This document shows, one piece after another, positions 27,324-36,165 of a DNA stretch of 64,000 nt. Origin of the DNA: UBA6107 sp964459385 (GTDB taxonomy: Bacteria; Chloroflexota; Anaerolineae; Anaerolineales; Anaerolineaceae); contig CAYWLG010000001.1 in assembly GCA_964459385.1 (NCBI GenBank), positions 186,001-250,000 on the forward strand, in the 5' to 3' direction. The translations under genes were made by a program, and so were the position numbers. Position 1 is the first letter of the stretch. Every line of letters begins with the position of its first letter. A model generated the notes under the pieces. It ran no database searches. It was not told the origin of the DNA and saw only the letters and a list, made by a program, of their open reading frames with translations.

Positions 27324-28283
27324 GTGGATTTATCAATTATTATCCCTGTAAAAAATGAAGAGGAAAACATTCCTCACCTTGTCAAACTGATCCCAGAAGC
27401 GGTCAATTCGCTCGGCAAAAGCTATGAGGTGATCTTTGTTGACGATGGCAGTTCTGATCATTCAGTGAATGTGCTGCAGGATCAATTAAAGGGTTTTCCT
27501 CGACCCTATAAAATCATTGAGCTACGCAGAAATTACGGACAGACGGCGGCGATCTCAGCGGGAATTAACTATTCTACCGGCAAAGTTTTTGTGTTATTGG
27601 ATGCAGATCTGCAGAATGACCCAAGCGATATTCCTCTTTTGTTGGCAAAGATTGATGAAGGATTTGATGTTGTCAGTGGTTGGCGCAAAGACCGTAAAGA
27701 CAGCTTTTTAGTAAGGACCCTTCCGTCAAGGATGGCCAACTCGTTGATTTCATGGGTATCGGGCATAAAGTTACATGATTACGGATGTTCGTTGAAAGCC
27801 TATCGACGCGAGTATTTTGACTCCATCAACCTGTATGGCGAAATGCACCGCTTCATCCCGATTTATGCAGCCGCAGCCGGAGCAAAGATAACCGAGGTGG
27901 TTGTTCATCATCATCCCCGCCAATTTGGGAGAAGTAAATATGGAATAGATCGCACGCTTAAAGTCGTTCTGGATTTACTAACGGTAAAATTTCTGACTTC
28001 TTATTCAGCAAAACCCATGAGGCTTTTCGGTAGTGTGGGTTTGTTACTGATTGGTCTAGGTACCGCCGATTTGTTGTTTTTAATCATTCGACGAATATTT
28101 TTTCTCACTTCAATTCTTGCCTCCCCACTTTTTCAGATGGGCATTATGGTCTTGATATTGGGTGTTCAATCCCTTTTCATGGGGCTGATCGCAGAATTGT
28201 TAATGAGAACATATTACGAATCCCAGGGCAGAGCAACCTATAACATCCGCTCTATTATTGAATCTGATAAGGAAGATCACTGA
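27324..28283 (+). CDS. DPM1/ArnC-type GT2 glycosyltransferase with C-terminal membrane helices
   Basis: 319 aa. The GT2 domain has SIIIPVKNEEENI, VDDGSSDHSV and LDADLQNDPSD (the DxD and QNDPxxI motifs of polyprenyl-phosphate sugar synthases). Two hydrophobic helices follow at about 235-250 and 268-290, as in DPG synthases. It should charge undecaprenyl phosphate with a sugar, supplying donors to the GT39-type transferases of the island. The GTG start has a near-ideal AAGGAGGA site 5 nt upstream. Its stop overlaps the next gene's ATG by one base. Confidence 0.88.
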   Translation: MDLSIIIPVKNEEENIPHLVKLIPEAVNSLGKSYEVIFVDDGSSDHSVNVLQDQLKGFPRPYKIIELRRNYGQTAAISAGINYSTGKVFVLLDADLQNDPSDIPLLLAKIDEGFDVVSGWRKDRKDSFLVRTLPSRMANSLISWVSGIKLHDYGCSLKAYRREYFDSINLYGEMHRFIPIYAAAAGAKITEVVVHHHPRQFGRSKYGIDRTLKVVLDLLTVKFLTSYSAKPMRLFGSVGLLLIGLGTADLLFLIIRRIFFLTSILASPLFQMGIMVLILGVQSLFMGLIAELLMRTYYESQGRATYNIRSIIESDKEDH

Positions 28284-29410
28284 TGCGGATACTCACACTC
28301 AATCATGAGTATCCGCCCATCGGCGGTGGCGGCGGGCAGGCCAGTAAAGATATCATTGAAGGTTTGATTAAAAAAGGGCATGAAATTACCTTAATAACTG
28401 CCCACTATAAGGGGTTACCCAAACAAGAAACTCCGCAGAATCTGCGAATTCTTCGCGTTTTCTCGTTTAGAAAATACCCATACCGCGTCGGCGTGTTGGG
28501 GATGGGCGTTTACATCATTTCAGCAATCTTCAGTGGGCTAAAGACCATCCATCACTGGAAACCAGTCACGATTCATGCTCATTTCGCTGTGCCAGCGGGA
28601 GCTGCGGCTTTTATATTGCATAAACTGACCGGTATTCCCTACGTGCTCACTGTTCATTTGGGCGATGTTCCTGGGGGGGTACCCGAAAAAACAAAAAAGT
28701 GGTTTCGCTGGATTTACCCATTCACCACTGTAATTTGGAAGGGCGCATCAGAGGTGATCGCTGTCAGCCAATTCACTGCTTCGCTGGCCCGGCAACATTA
28801 TCCGGTAACGCCAAAGGTAATACCCAATGGTATTGCAATAGATGAAAAGAAAAAAGTCGATTCAGTAAATCATCCAGCAGAGATTGTTTTTGCCGGCAGA
28901 TTTGTGCCACAAAAAAACATTCCAGCGATCTTGGATATCCTTAATTCAGTGCGTGAACTGGACTGGCACTGTAATTTAATCGGCGATGGCCCACTTTCTC
29001 AACGGACAAAAGCCGAGGTTGAACGACTGGGGCTGGAAAGCAAAATCACCTTGACAGGTTGGCTTACTGTAGAGGAAGTTGAACAATACTTGAATAAAAG
29101 TGACATATTGCTGATGCCGTCTCTTTCTGAGGGATTGCCAGTGGTTGGGCTGCAAGCTCTTTCTCGTGGGTTGGCCATTATTGCCACCAATGTAGGTGGT
29201 TTTAGCGATTTGGTTGAAAGCGGCGAGAATGGTTATTTGGCTGAACTAAACCAATTGGCGGAATTAAAATCCTCTTTACATGGGATGTTGGAATCCCCTG
29301 AGAAGCTATTGTCTGCACGCAGAAAAAGTCTGGCTCTGGCTCAGAAATTTGAGATCAGTTCAATCTGTGATCAATACGAAAAAATCTTCAAAGAAGTAGC
29401 AAAAGAATGA
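28283..29410 (+). CDS. Glycosyltransferase family 4
   Basis: A 375-aa GT-B enzyme. The N-terminal glycine loop is YPPIGGGGGQASKD, and the C-terminal donor domain has VFAGRFVPQKN, NLIGDGPL and the EX7E-type segment LLMPSLSEGLPVVGLQALSRGLAII. It likely adds a sugar to the lipid-linked oligosaccharide in the cytoplasm. It overlaps the following gene by 4 nt. Confidence 0.88.
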   Translation: MRILTLNHEYPPIGGGGGQASKDIIEGLIKKGHEITLITAHYKGLPKQETPQNLRILRVFSFRKYPYRVGVLGMGVYIISAIFSGLKTIHHWKPVTIHAHFAVPAGAAAFILHKLTGIPYVLTVHLGDVPGGVPEKTKKWFRWIYPFTTVIWKGASEVIAVSQFTASLARQHYPVTPKVIPNGIAIDEKKKVDSVNHPAEIVFAGRFVPQKNIPAILDILNSVRELDWHCNLIGDGPLSQRTKAEVERLGLESKITLTGWLTVEEVEQYLNKSDILLMPSLSEGLPVVGLQALSRGLAIIATNVGGFSDLVESGENGYLAELNQLAELKSSLHGMLESPEKLLSARRKSLALAQKFEISSICDQYEKIFKEVAKE

Positions 29411-30528
29411 ACAATACACTTGAAAAAGAAAGAAAACAAGGATTGCACGTTTGCCTGATCAGCACAGAAATATTCGCATGGGGTAAGTATGGTGGCTTTG
29501 GCCGCGCAACACGAATTCTTGGCAGTGAGTTGGTAAAACGAGGAGTTCGAGTGTCGGCGATAATCCCGCAACGAAAAGGACAGAAGAAAATAGAGAATTT
29601 GGAGGGCATTCAGGTATACGGATACGATATTCGAAATTTATCTCAGACATTGCGTATCTTCAAAGATTGCCAGGCAGATATCTATCATTCTCAAGAACCA
29701 TCTTTTGGCACCTATTTTGCCCGGCGCTTTCATCCTGACGCAAAACATATTATCACTTTTCGTGATACCAGGCTTTTGGAAGATTGGTGGACCGAATTTA
29801 AGCTGCCTTCTCTGAATAAATTTCAAGTATTGTTTAATTGGTTCTATGAAGATAATTTTCTTGTTCATCAGGCAGTCAGACAAGCCAATGCCTGCTACGT
29901 AGCTTCAAATTTGCTGAAGGAGAAAGCAGTAAAGAAATATCATTTAAAATTCCCTCCTAATTTTTTACCAACCCCGGTTACCATTTCAAAAATAAACAAA
30001 AAAGCCGAAAAACCGACAGTTTGCTACCTGGCTCGCTGGGATCGTCGTAAACGGCCGGAAATCATGGTTGATCTGGCCAGGGCATTCCCACAAGTGCAGT
30101 TCATCATTGCCGGCAGTAGCCGCGATAAGCAATATGATGAGCATCTTCGACAGCAGTTAAGCCAGTTCTCAAATGTTGAGTTGCCTGGTTTTATCAATCA
30201 GTTCGATTCTGATAAAATCAATGAACTGCTTAGCCAAAGCTGGATATTGATCAATACGGCAGCGCGGGAAGGGTTGCCTAACTCTTTTATCGAAGCCTGT
30301 GCTCATGAATGTTCGATACTAAGCGAAGTTAACCCGGACGGTTTTGCTTCCAACTTCGGTTATTCTGTTCAGAACAGCGATTTCACAACAGGTCTAAATT
30401 CTCTGTTGGCAAATGATCTTTGGAAGGCGCTTGGCGAAAAAGGGTACAAATTTGTAAAAGATACTTTTGAAGTTGAAAAAGCTGTTGATCAACACCTTGC
30501 TATTTATCAAAAACTATTTGCTCAATAA
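29407..30528 (+). CDS. Glycosyltransferase family 4
   Basis: A 373-aa GT-B protein. It has an N-terminal WGKYGGFGRATRILGSEL acceptor-domain motif and a donor-domain segment VCYLARWDRRKRPEIMVDLA, FIIAGSS and NTAAREGLPNSFIEACAHEC, where the EGLPxSFIEA pattern gives the catalytic Glu pair. Coupled by ATGA to the preceding GT4. It is the second of two consecutive GT4 genes in the A+T-rich island; specificity unknown. Confidence 0.87.
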   Translation: MNNTLEKERKQGLHVCLISTEIFAWGKYGGFGRATRILGSELVKRGVRVSAIIPQRKGQKKIENLEGIQVYGYDIRNLSQTLRIFKDCQADIYHSQEPSFGTYFARRFHPDAKHIITFRDTRLLEDWWTEFKLPSLNKFQVLFNWFYEDNFLVHQAVRQANACYVASNLLKEKAVKKYHLKFPPNFLPTPVTISKINKKAEKPTVCYLARWDRRKRPEIMVDLARAFPQVQFIIAGSSRDKQYDEHLRQQLSQFSNVELPGFINQFDSDKINELLSQSWILINTAAREGLPNSFIEACAHECSILSEVNPDGFASNFGYSVQNSDFTTGLNSLLANDLWKALGEKGYKFVKDTFEVEKAVDQHLAIYQKLFAQ

Positions 30529-30634
30529 CGGTTCAATGTTCACAGCAGAAACAAGTGTTCAGATTTTAAATCTGTATGAGCCATGAAAACATTCGAAGGC
30601 CTTGGCAAAGAGAAAAACGAACACAACTATTATT

Positions 30635-31915
30635 ATGAAAAAGATATCGCTTAGAAAAAACGTGTGGAATTCTGACGAAGAATATTTCTTGGAATTCCCG
30701 GAAGAATGGGATGTTCATGTCTATGGAGGCCGAACAGATCCCAGCTTGAGCGAGGATGAAATTGAGTCAAAACTGGACAATCCAATTTCATGCCAGCCAT
30801 TATCAACCCTTGCTTTGGGAAAACAAAGCGCAGTCATCCTCATAGACGATATCACCAGGCCAACCCCCACAGGTCAGCTTTTGCCAAAGGTAATCTCCAG
30901 ACTGATTTCAAGTGGAATCCAAGCGAAAAACATCACGATTCTAGTGGCAACTGGCACCCATCAGCAATCCATTCAAGAAAATAAGGTTTACAAAATTGGA
31001 GCTGGGGATCTGGGTGGCGTACAAGTTTTTGTTCACGATTCTCATAACGATTGTGAATTTCTGGGAAATACTAAAAATGGGACTCCCATATTCATCAATA
31101 GAAAACTAATTGAAAACGATCTCAAAATTTGTATTGGGAGTATTTATCCACACCCCATCGCTGGTTTTTCTGGTGGAAGTAAGCTCGCCGTGGTTGGAGC
31201 CGGTGGCTATCAGACCATTCGGTTTCTGCACGATTTAAGGTCGGGGACCTCTGAGCGAACGGGAAATATCGATCACCCATTCCGCCAGGAAATAAATGAA
31301 ATTGCCCGCAAAATAGGCGTCGATTTTTGTATTAATATCGTACTAAACCAGCAAAGAGAAATATATAATATTTTTTCCGGTGATCCAGAAGAGTCTTTCG
31401 TCAAAGCAGTTAATTTTGTGAAACCAAAATTTTCTGCTAATATTGATAAAAAAGCAGAGATCGTTATTTCAGATATTTATCCTTTTGACATGGATTTTCA
31501 ATTTGGCTTTGATCGCGGTCTTTGGCCATTTGAATTTACAAAAAAGGCAGCAAGTAACATCCTATTGGCAAGCTGTTTGAATGGGATAGGAAAACATGAA
31601 TTATTCCCGGTCACTAACCCACTTAAGTCTCGTATAGCAAGAAGGCTTGCAAATTTAAAAGTTCAAGATTTGTTTCAGATTGGCACCCGAATAAGATCCA
31701 TAAAAAAGATTCTATGGAGGCGCAAATTGAAAGTCGTTGTTGTTTCCACAAACATCCAAGAAGCCGACTTGTTAAAAGTGTTGCCCAACGGACAGATTGC
31801 TTCTGATTGGCAATCTGTCCTAAACCAACTTAAGAAGGAGTATTCGCATAAGCCAACCGTAAGGGTTGCAATTTACAAGACATCCCCGCTATTTTTGCCA
31901 AGAATTGAGGATTAA
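30635..31915 (+). CDS. LarA-family (nickel-pincer nucleotide) racemase/epimerase-like protein
   Basis: 426 aa. It has the complete set of LarA landmark residues with the right spacing: D72/R75 in DDITRPTP, H109 in ATGTH, H173 and K183 in HPIAGFSGGSK, and H199 sixteen residues after that Lys, matching the Lactobacillus plantarum Ni-pincer ligands and catalytic bases. LarA racemises lactate, and homologues act on other 2-hydroxy acids or sugar acids. No larB/C/E cofactor genes are in the window. ATG 30635 is preferred because it aligns the DxTR motif as in LarA; an in-frame TTG at 30602 is possible. Its place between a GT4 gene and a pyruvyl transferase gene suggests a role in surface-glycan precursor chemistry. 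Confidence 0.8.
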   Translation: MKKISLRKNVWNSDEEYFLEFPEEWDVHVYGGRTDPSLSEDEIESKLDNPISCQPLSTLALGKQSAVILIDDITRPTPTGQLLPKVISRLISSGIQAKNITILVATGTHQQSIQENKVYKIGAGDLGGVQVFVHDSHNDCEFLGNTKNGTPIFINRKLIENDLKICIGSIYPHPIAGFSGGSKLAVVGAGGYQTIRFLHDLRSGTSERTGNIDHPFRQEINEIARKIGVDFCINIVLNQQREIYNIFSGDPEESFVKAVNFVKPKFSANIDKKAEIVISDIYPFDMDFQFGFDRGLWPFEFTKKAASNILLASCLNGIGKHELFPVTNPLKSRIARRLANLKVQDLFQIGTRIRSIKKILWRRKLKVVVVSTNIQEADLLKVLPNGQIASDWQSVLNQLKKEYSHKPTVRVAIYKTSPLFLPRIED

Positions 31916-31919
31916 TAAA

Positions 31920-33077
31920 ATGAAAAAAATTGGGATTTTAACCTCTCTTGAGGCAAATCACGGAGCATGTATTTTTAATGCCTCGTTGAACAAATTAATT
32001 GGCGATCTTGATGTACAAAATGAGGTTAAATTTCTAGACTTCTTGAACCCGCATTACAGAACCCGTGAACTTTTAAGAGCATTGAAGTTTAATAAGAACA
32101 TACCCTTTTATAATTTAAATAGACATCTTACCCTCGACCAGGAAACAAAAATGTTAACCATCGAGAAGGTTGTCAATTTATATAGCTTGTCAGGCTTGAT
32201 TGATGAATTGAATCGCAGGAGCTTTGACACATTGATTGTTGGAAAGGTGATCTGGGATATTTCAAAGGATTCTCTGTTTGGTTTTCCGAGTATTTATTGG
32301 CTTTCAGAAAAGATTAAGGCCAAAAAAATCGCTTATGCTGCTTCCGGGCACCGGACTGATCTTGAAAAATTTAGTCAAAATAAAAAACGAGTATTTGAAC
32401 TGTTATCTTCTTACCGTTTGATCGGTGTGAGAGATAAAAATACTCAACTGATGATGGCTGAAGCAGGAGTGGATAAAGTAGTACCTGTAGTTCGAATAAC
32501 CGATCCGGCGTTTTTATTTGTTCAAAAGCCCGTTGATGTTAATGACTTACTCGATAAATACAAAATTGCATCTAATCGCCCAATTCTGGGGCTGTTGTAC
32601 TATGGTAAACAAAATATATCCGAAAAAATTTGTGCACATTTTCATCAAATGGGGTATCAGATAATCAATTTTAATATGTTCAATCCCTTTGCTGATGTCA
32701 ATATAGGACATTTGGTGGGCATAGATGAATGGGTAGAGTTGATCAAGCAACTGGATTTCTGTATCACAGACCGGTTTCATGTAAGTGTCTTCTGTTTGCG
32801 CGAAAGTATTCCTTTCACGGCCATTGAACCTTACCAGCCAAAGTCGCTGCTGAACAGCAAAATATTCAGCCTCCTGGAAAGCTTTAACGTTCAAGAAGGC
32901 CTCTATCAAAACGAATACGATGAAAATTTTAATATCGATCGTTTCATCTCAAATTGTGATGAGATTCAATTAAGTTGGAATGACAAATATGCTGCCGAAA
33001 TTCGCAAAAACCTTCAAATCAATAACCTGCAGCAAGAGGATTTTCTGGAAAAGGTAGATCAAATAATTCGCGAATAA
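31920..33077 (+). CDS. Polysaccharide pyruvyl transferase family protein
   Basis: 385 aa, PF04230-like: VGKVIWDISKDSLFGFPSIYW, then AASGHRTDL, a VRDKNTQLMMAEAG segment, DPAFLF, and a C-terminal CITDRFHVSVFCLRESIPF, the conserved D-R-x-H motif of this family. Members transfer pyruvate ketals from PEP to sugars, or act as GT-B-like transferases. The start is ATG 31920; an upstream in-frame TTG lies within the LarA gene and is not needed. It follows the LarA-like gene by 4 nt and is probably co-transcribed. Confidence 0.8.
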   Translation: MKKIGILTSLEANHGACIFNASLNKLIGDLDVQNEVKFLDFLNPHYRTRELLRALKFNKNIPFYNLNRHLTLDQETKMLTIEKVVNLYSLSGLIDELNRRSFDTLIVGKVIWDISKDSLFGFPSIYWLSEKIKAKKIAYAASGHRTDLEKFSQNKKRVFELLSSYRLIGVRDKNTQLMMAEAGVDKVVPVVRITDPAFLFVQKPVDVNDLLDKYKIASNRPILGLLYYGKQNISEKICAHFHQMGYQIINFNMFNPFADVNIGHLVGIDEWVELIKQLDFCITDRFHVSVFCLRESIPFTAIEPYQPKSLLNSKIFSLLESFNVQEGLYQNEYDENFNIDRFISNCDEIQLSWNDKYAAEIRKNLQINNLQQEDFLEKVDQIIRE

Positions 33078-33126
33078 GAAGTTTCTTCAGAAAAAGCGAT
33101 TAAAGACGCTTTCTTTACTCAAGAAT

Positions 33127-34842
33127 TCATTTATAAATGTCGTCCAGCAAAGGCTCCACCGGGTAGATGCGCGCATATTCGATTCCATTGATCCAGATGG
33201 ATTTCTCCGGTTGGGCATGATCTAGAATATCAAATAGCTCTGGTGGAATTCTACGATACCATTGGTTTGTATACACAACCAGGTAATCGGCCTTGTTGAG
33301 GTTGTCGGTAATGTATCCAAAAGAAATACCGGTTGGTATGATGATCGTTTTTCCTGCAAAGTAATAAGAAAAACAGCCGGAACCGTACCAGGAAATTGCC
33401 GTCAGATTCTGGGCATTGGGTTTTTGACTTAAATAACGTCCCGCTTGATCCAGACCCTCACCGGAACCCACGAACTTGCTTTCACCTGCTTTGGCGCTTC
33501 CTCCCAACAACGGGTCATAATAACTAAAGAAATATGGATAATAAGAAGCCACTTGGAACACTTGAAAATAGAGAATGCCAGATAGTAAGGCTAAGCTGAC
33601 GATTCTGGCTATAGCCTTGTCGGTCTTCCAAAGCCACGAAATGAGTGAAAGCCAACCAAAAGCGCTCAGAATCAATAACACAATATAGGCCGGTATCATG
33701 TACCTGGGATTTGATTTAGGAATCACGGATATGAAAGCCAAATAAAGTAACGAGTAAATAAAAAGATTTATGGAAGTCATGCGATTCCATTTATCCTTGA
33801 ACACTCCTTTCTTCCAAACCATCGCTATCAATGCAATAAACAACCCGATCACTTCAACCGGCGTTGATTGCCATAAATAACTGGTGGGGTATTTCAAAAT
33901 TTGATCTACGATCTTATCGTTGCTGGCGGTTGGGTTTGTATTGATATTACTGGCCGGTGCCTGGTCTTCGGGTAAGAACGAAAAAGGAGCTTCAACTTCT
34001 TGCGCTATTGTTTTAACTGGGTTTACCCACATCGCCGGCCATAGGATAAAGTAAGTTGCAGCGAAGATACCCACCCAGAGTAAGATGTGCAGCAGCACCT
34101 TTTTTGGAAGTTGGTAATCTGCACTGCTCTTTGCTTTTCGCGCACGCCACTCTTTGACGAAGACCAATGCAAAAATAAAAGCGAAATATAGCAACAACAA
34201 ATAGCCAGGTAATTTTGTCAAACAGGCTAAGCCGGCCGATATCGCCGAAACGATGAGAGAAAGATATCGGTGTTTGCCGTTAAGGTAGAGCAAAAATGCC
34301 ATTAATGAAACCAACATCAGGCAGCTCAATTGACCATCCAAATGCGAAACCCTGGTTAATGCAATATGGAATGGATCAACAGCAATGAGCATAAAAGCTG
34401 CAAAAGAAGGGATCACCCCAAATATCTGAATTGAGAGTCCAAAGGCAATGAGTAACAGCAGAATCTCTTCTGCCAGCATGATCTTGCGTCCGGTCACCAA
34501 TATCTGGTGAGGGTCAATGCCTTTTGAATTCACAAAATTATCAAAATCTATATAAGCTTTAAAATACCCTTCTCCAAACCCGCGATATTGAGGCGCCTCA
34601 ATTAAAAAAGCCGCCGTATTCACCCACATTGTCGTAACGCCCGGGTCTTTATCTTGATTGGTCTTGGCAAAATCACGCTGCCCAAGCGCAAAATAAAAAT
34701 TTGCAGATCTCATCAACCAGGGGGTTTCATCTGTGGTCACAAATTGGTCTAGAGAAAACCCTCTGGTAACAAATAAAGCAACCGCCAGAAGAATATACCA
34801 GTGAATGTGATGAATTCGAAACCAAATCACGATTTTTTTCAT
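33127..34842 (-). CDS. Membrane glycosyltransferase, GT39/PMT_2-like
   Basis: 571 aa, about 11 hydrophobic helices. The first loop contains FVTTDETPWLMRSANFYFALGQ, where the DE pair sits at the GT-C catalytic position, and DKDPGVTTMW follows, as in many PMT_2 proteins. A soluble tail ends with residues YSFGYITDN-like and a short acidic end. It is transcribed against the other island genes and its stop lies 49 bp from the pyruvyl-transferase stop (convergent). It presumably adds a sugar at the outer membrane face. Confidence 0.78.
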   Translation of the reverse strand: MKKIVIWFRIHHIHWYILLAVALFVTRGFSLDQFVTTDETPWLMRSANFYFALGQRDFAKTNQDKDPGVTTMWVNTAAFLIEAPQYRGFGEGYFKAYIDFDNFVNSKGIDPHQILVTGRKIMLAEEILLLLIAFGLSIQIFGVIPSFAAFMLIAVDPFHIALTRVSHLDGQLSCLMLVSLMAFLLYLNGKHRYLSLIVSAISAGLACLTKLPGYLLLLYFAFIFALVFVKEWRARKAKSSADYQLPKKVLLHILLWVGIFAATYFILWPAMWVNPVKTIAQEVEAPFSFLPEDQAPASNINTNPTASNDKIVDQILKYPTSYLWQSTPVEVIGLFIALIAMVWKKGVFKDKWNRMTSINLFIYSLLYLAFISVIPKSNPRYMIPAYIVLLILSAFGWLSLISWLWKTDKAIARIVSLALLSGILYFQVFQVASYYPYFFSYYDPLLGGSAKAGESKFVGSGEGLDQAGRYLSQKPNAQNLTAISWYGSGCFSYYFAGKTIIIPTGISFGYITDNLNKADYLVVYTNQWYRRIPPELFDILDHAQPEKSIWINGIEYARIYPVEPLLDDIYK

Positions 34843-34982
34843 TTGATGATCTCCCCGATAAGTGGTGCGAAAAGAGATAGCATTAAATTTCTTAAGTGAG
34901 ATAATTGTCCTAATGAGTTTTACTCATATTTAATTAATAAGAGAAATTATTGTTTTTATTATAACTATTGAGGGATTTGGTA

Positions 34983-36011
34983 ATGTTCAGCAAAATCATT
35001 AACTTCATAAAAGACGATTCGCGGCAAGCCATAAATATAAAGTGGCTGATCACCTTTCTTATTTTTGGCGTCTTTGTATTACTGGCAGTAGTAATTATAC
35101 CTTGGGAGCAAACCTGGAAAACGCTACAAAAGTCGGATATGAAGCTAATATTCATTGCTTTGGTTTTGACAATTCCCAATCAATTGCTTACGACCTGGAG
35201 CTATTACATCGTTGCAAAGAAACAAGATGCCTCGATGAATTTTTGGCAAATATTTAAGATCAATCTGATCATGGTCTTTTATGACATTGTTCTTCCGTCA
35301 ACTTTTTTTGTCAGCACATTACGGTGGTACCGATACAATCAGTTTTCCAAAAAACCCGCTCAAACCCTGACCAGTATTGCATATTTAAAGGTATTCAATA
35401 TTCTGTTGACAGTTTTGCTTAGCGTTGGCTTGCTGCTCTTTTTTGACTCGACCTCGGTTAAGGGATACGCTCCCGGAATTATTGTGCTTGTTCTTGCGTG
35501 CGTGGGGATCCTTTACCTGACGCCAGTGATTTGTAAGAAAGGGCTTGACTTACTTGAGCGGCACCCGTTAAAAAAGCCAAATCCAGTCATAACGCTGGTG
35601 ATCAAATACACCAAAAAAATTCTCGTTGCTTTTACCGAATTTAAGAGCTTGAAATTTAAGGATCAGATCATTCTTATCGCGATCAATGTTGCGGCACAGA
35701 TTATTGTTTACATTCAATATGTCTTGTTCGCTGATAGCGTGGGAATTACTCTTACTTTTTCACAACTTGGTGTGATGAGAGCTTTGCTCCTTCTTGTCTC
35801 CAATTTACCGATCAACTTTAGCGTAGGCATTAGTTTTCGCGATGTAACACTGGTTTCGCTTTTGACCGTAATTGGTGTATCTTTGGATAAAGCAGCCGCG
35901 ATGTCTATCGTGGTTTTGGTAAAAACGTATATTTTTGGAATTATCGGAATACTGATCGAAGGTATTGAGTTCGTTGTTCGCCGATTTGCTCTCCCAAATC
36001 AACAGATGTAA
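34983..36011 (+). CDS. Flippase-like UPF0104 / LPG_synthase_TM family membrane protein
   Basis: 342 aa with 8 hydrophobic helices in the pattern of lysylphosphatidylglycerol synthase transmembrane (UPF0104) proteins: FIALVLTIPNQLLTTWSYY, DIVLPSTFFVSTLRWYR and NLPINFSVGISFRDVTLV. The family is found in glycan clusters as putative flippases or lipid-modifying enzymes. I place the start at ATG 34983 (GAGGG 8 nt upstream) rather than TTG 34968. It diverges from the GT39 gene at 33127. Its stop codon abuts the DUF2877 remnant, marking the right end of the A+T-rich island. Confidence 0.75.
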   Translation: MFSKIINFIKDDSRQAINIKWLITFLIFGVFVLLAVVIIPWEQTWKTLQKSDMKLIFIALVLTIPNQLLTTWSYYIVAKKQDASMNFWQIFKINLIMVFYDIVLPSTFFVSTLRWYRYNQFSKKPAQTLTSIAYLKVFNILLTVLLSVGLLLFFDSTSVKGYAPGIIVLVLACVGILYLTPVICKKGLDLLERHPLKKPNPVITLVIKYTKKILVAFTEFKSLKFKDQIILIAINVAAQIIVYIQYVLFADSVGITLTFSQLGVMRALLLLVSNLPINFSVGISFRDVTLVSLLTVIGVSLDKAAAMSIVVLVKTYIFGIIGILIEGIEFVVRRFALPNQQM

Positions 36012-36109
36012 AACTCCAGTACTTCCTAATCGAGTTTGGCCATTCTTCAGGAGTGGACACGTTGTTGGGAACGCTCGTTGCCTGCGGTGAGTTGCAAGCA
36101 CTCATTTAA
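36012..36109 (+). pseudogene. Truncated 3' remnant of a DUF2877 gene
   Basis: The frame ending at TAA 36107-36109 encodes FLIEFGHSSGVDTLLGTLV and a short tail, homologous to the C-terminus of the intact DUF2877 protein at 24454-25308. Over 59 nt (36026-36084 against 25243-25301) I count 50 identities. The homology begins right after the stop codon of the preceding gene, and no start codon or upstream domain remains. It lies beside the FdrA/DUF1116 operon, where a DUF2877 gene would be expected. Confidence 0.8.
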
Positions 36110-36114
36110 ACGAA

Positions 36115-36142
36115 AACAGGTACGCCATTTGGCGCACCTGTT
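36115..36142. terminator. Bidirectional hairpin terminator of the FdrA operon
   Basis: AACAGGT pairs with ACCTGTT, and inside it CGCC pairs with GGCG around an ATTT loop. It sits 24 nt after the stop of the GNAT-like gene on the minus strand and 6 nt after the DUF2877 remnant on the plus strand. Confidence 0.7.
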
Positions 36143-36165
36143 CATTTACAGCTTTTCACGCCTAA

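Noticed and set aside
30583..30654. 23-codon ORF (MKTFEGLGKEKNE...) overlapping the LarA-like start
   Set aside because: Too short, no good ribosome binding site, not recognisable; a leader peptide cannot be shown.
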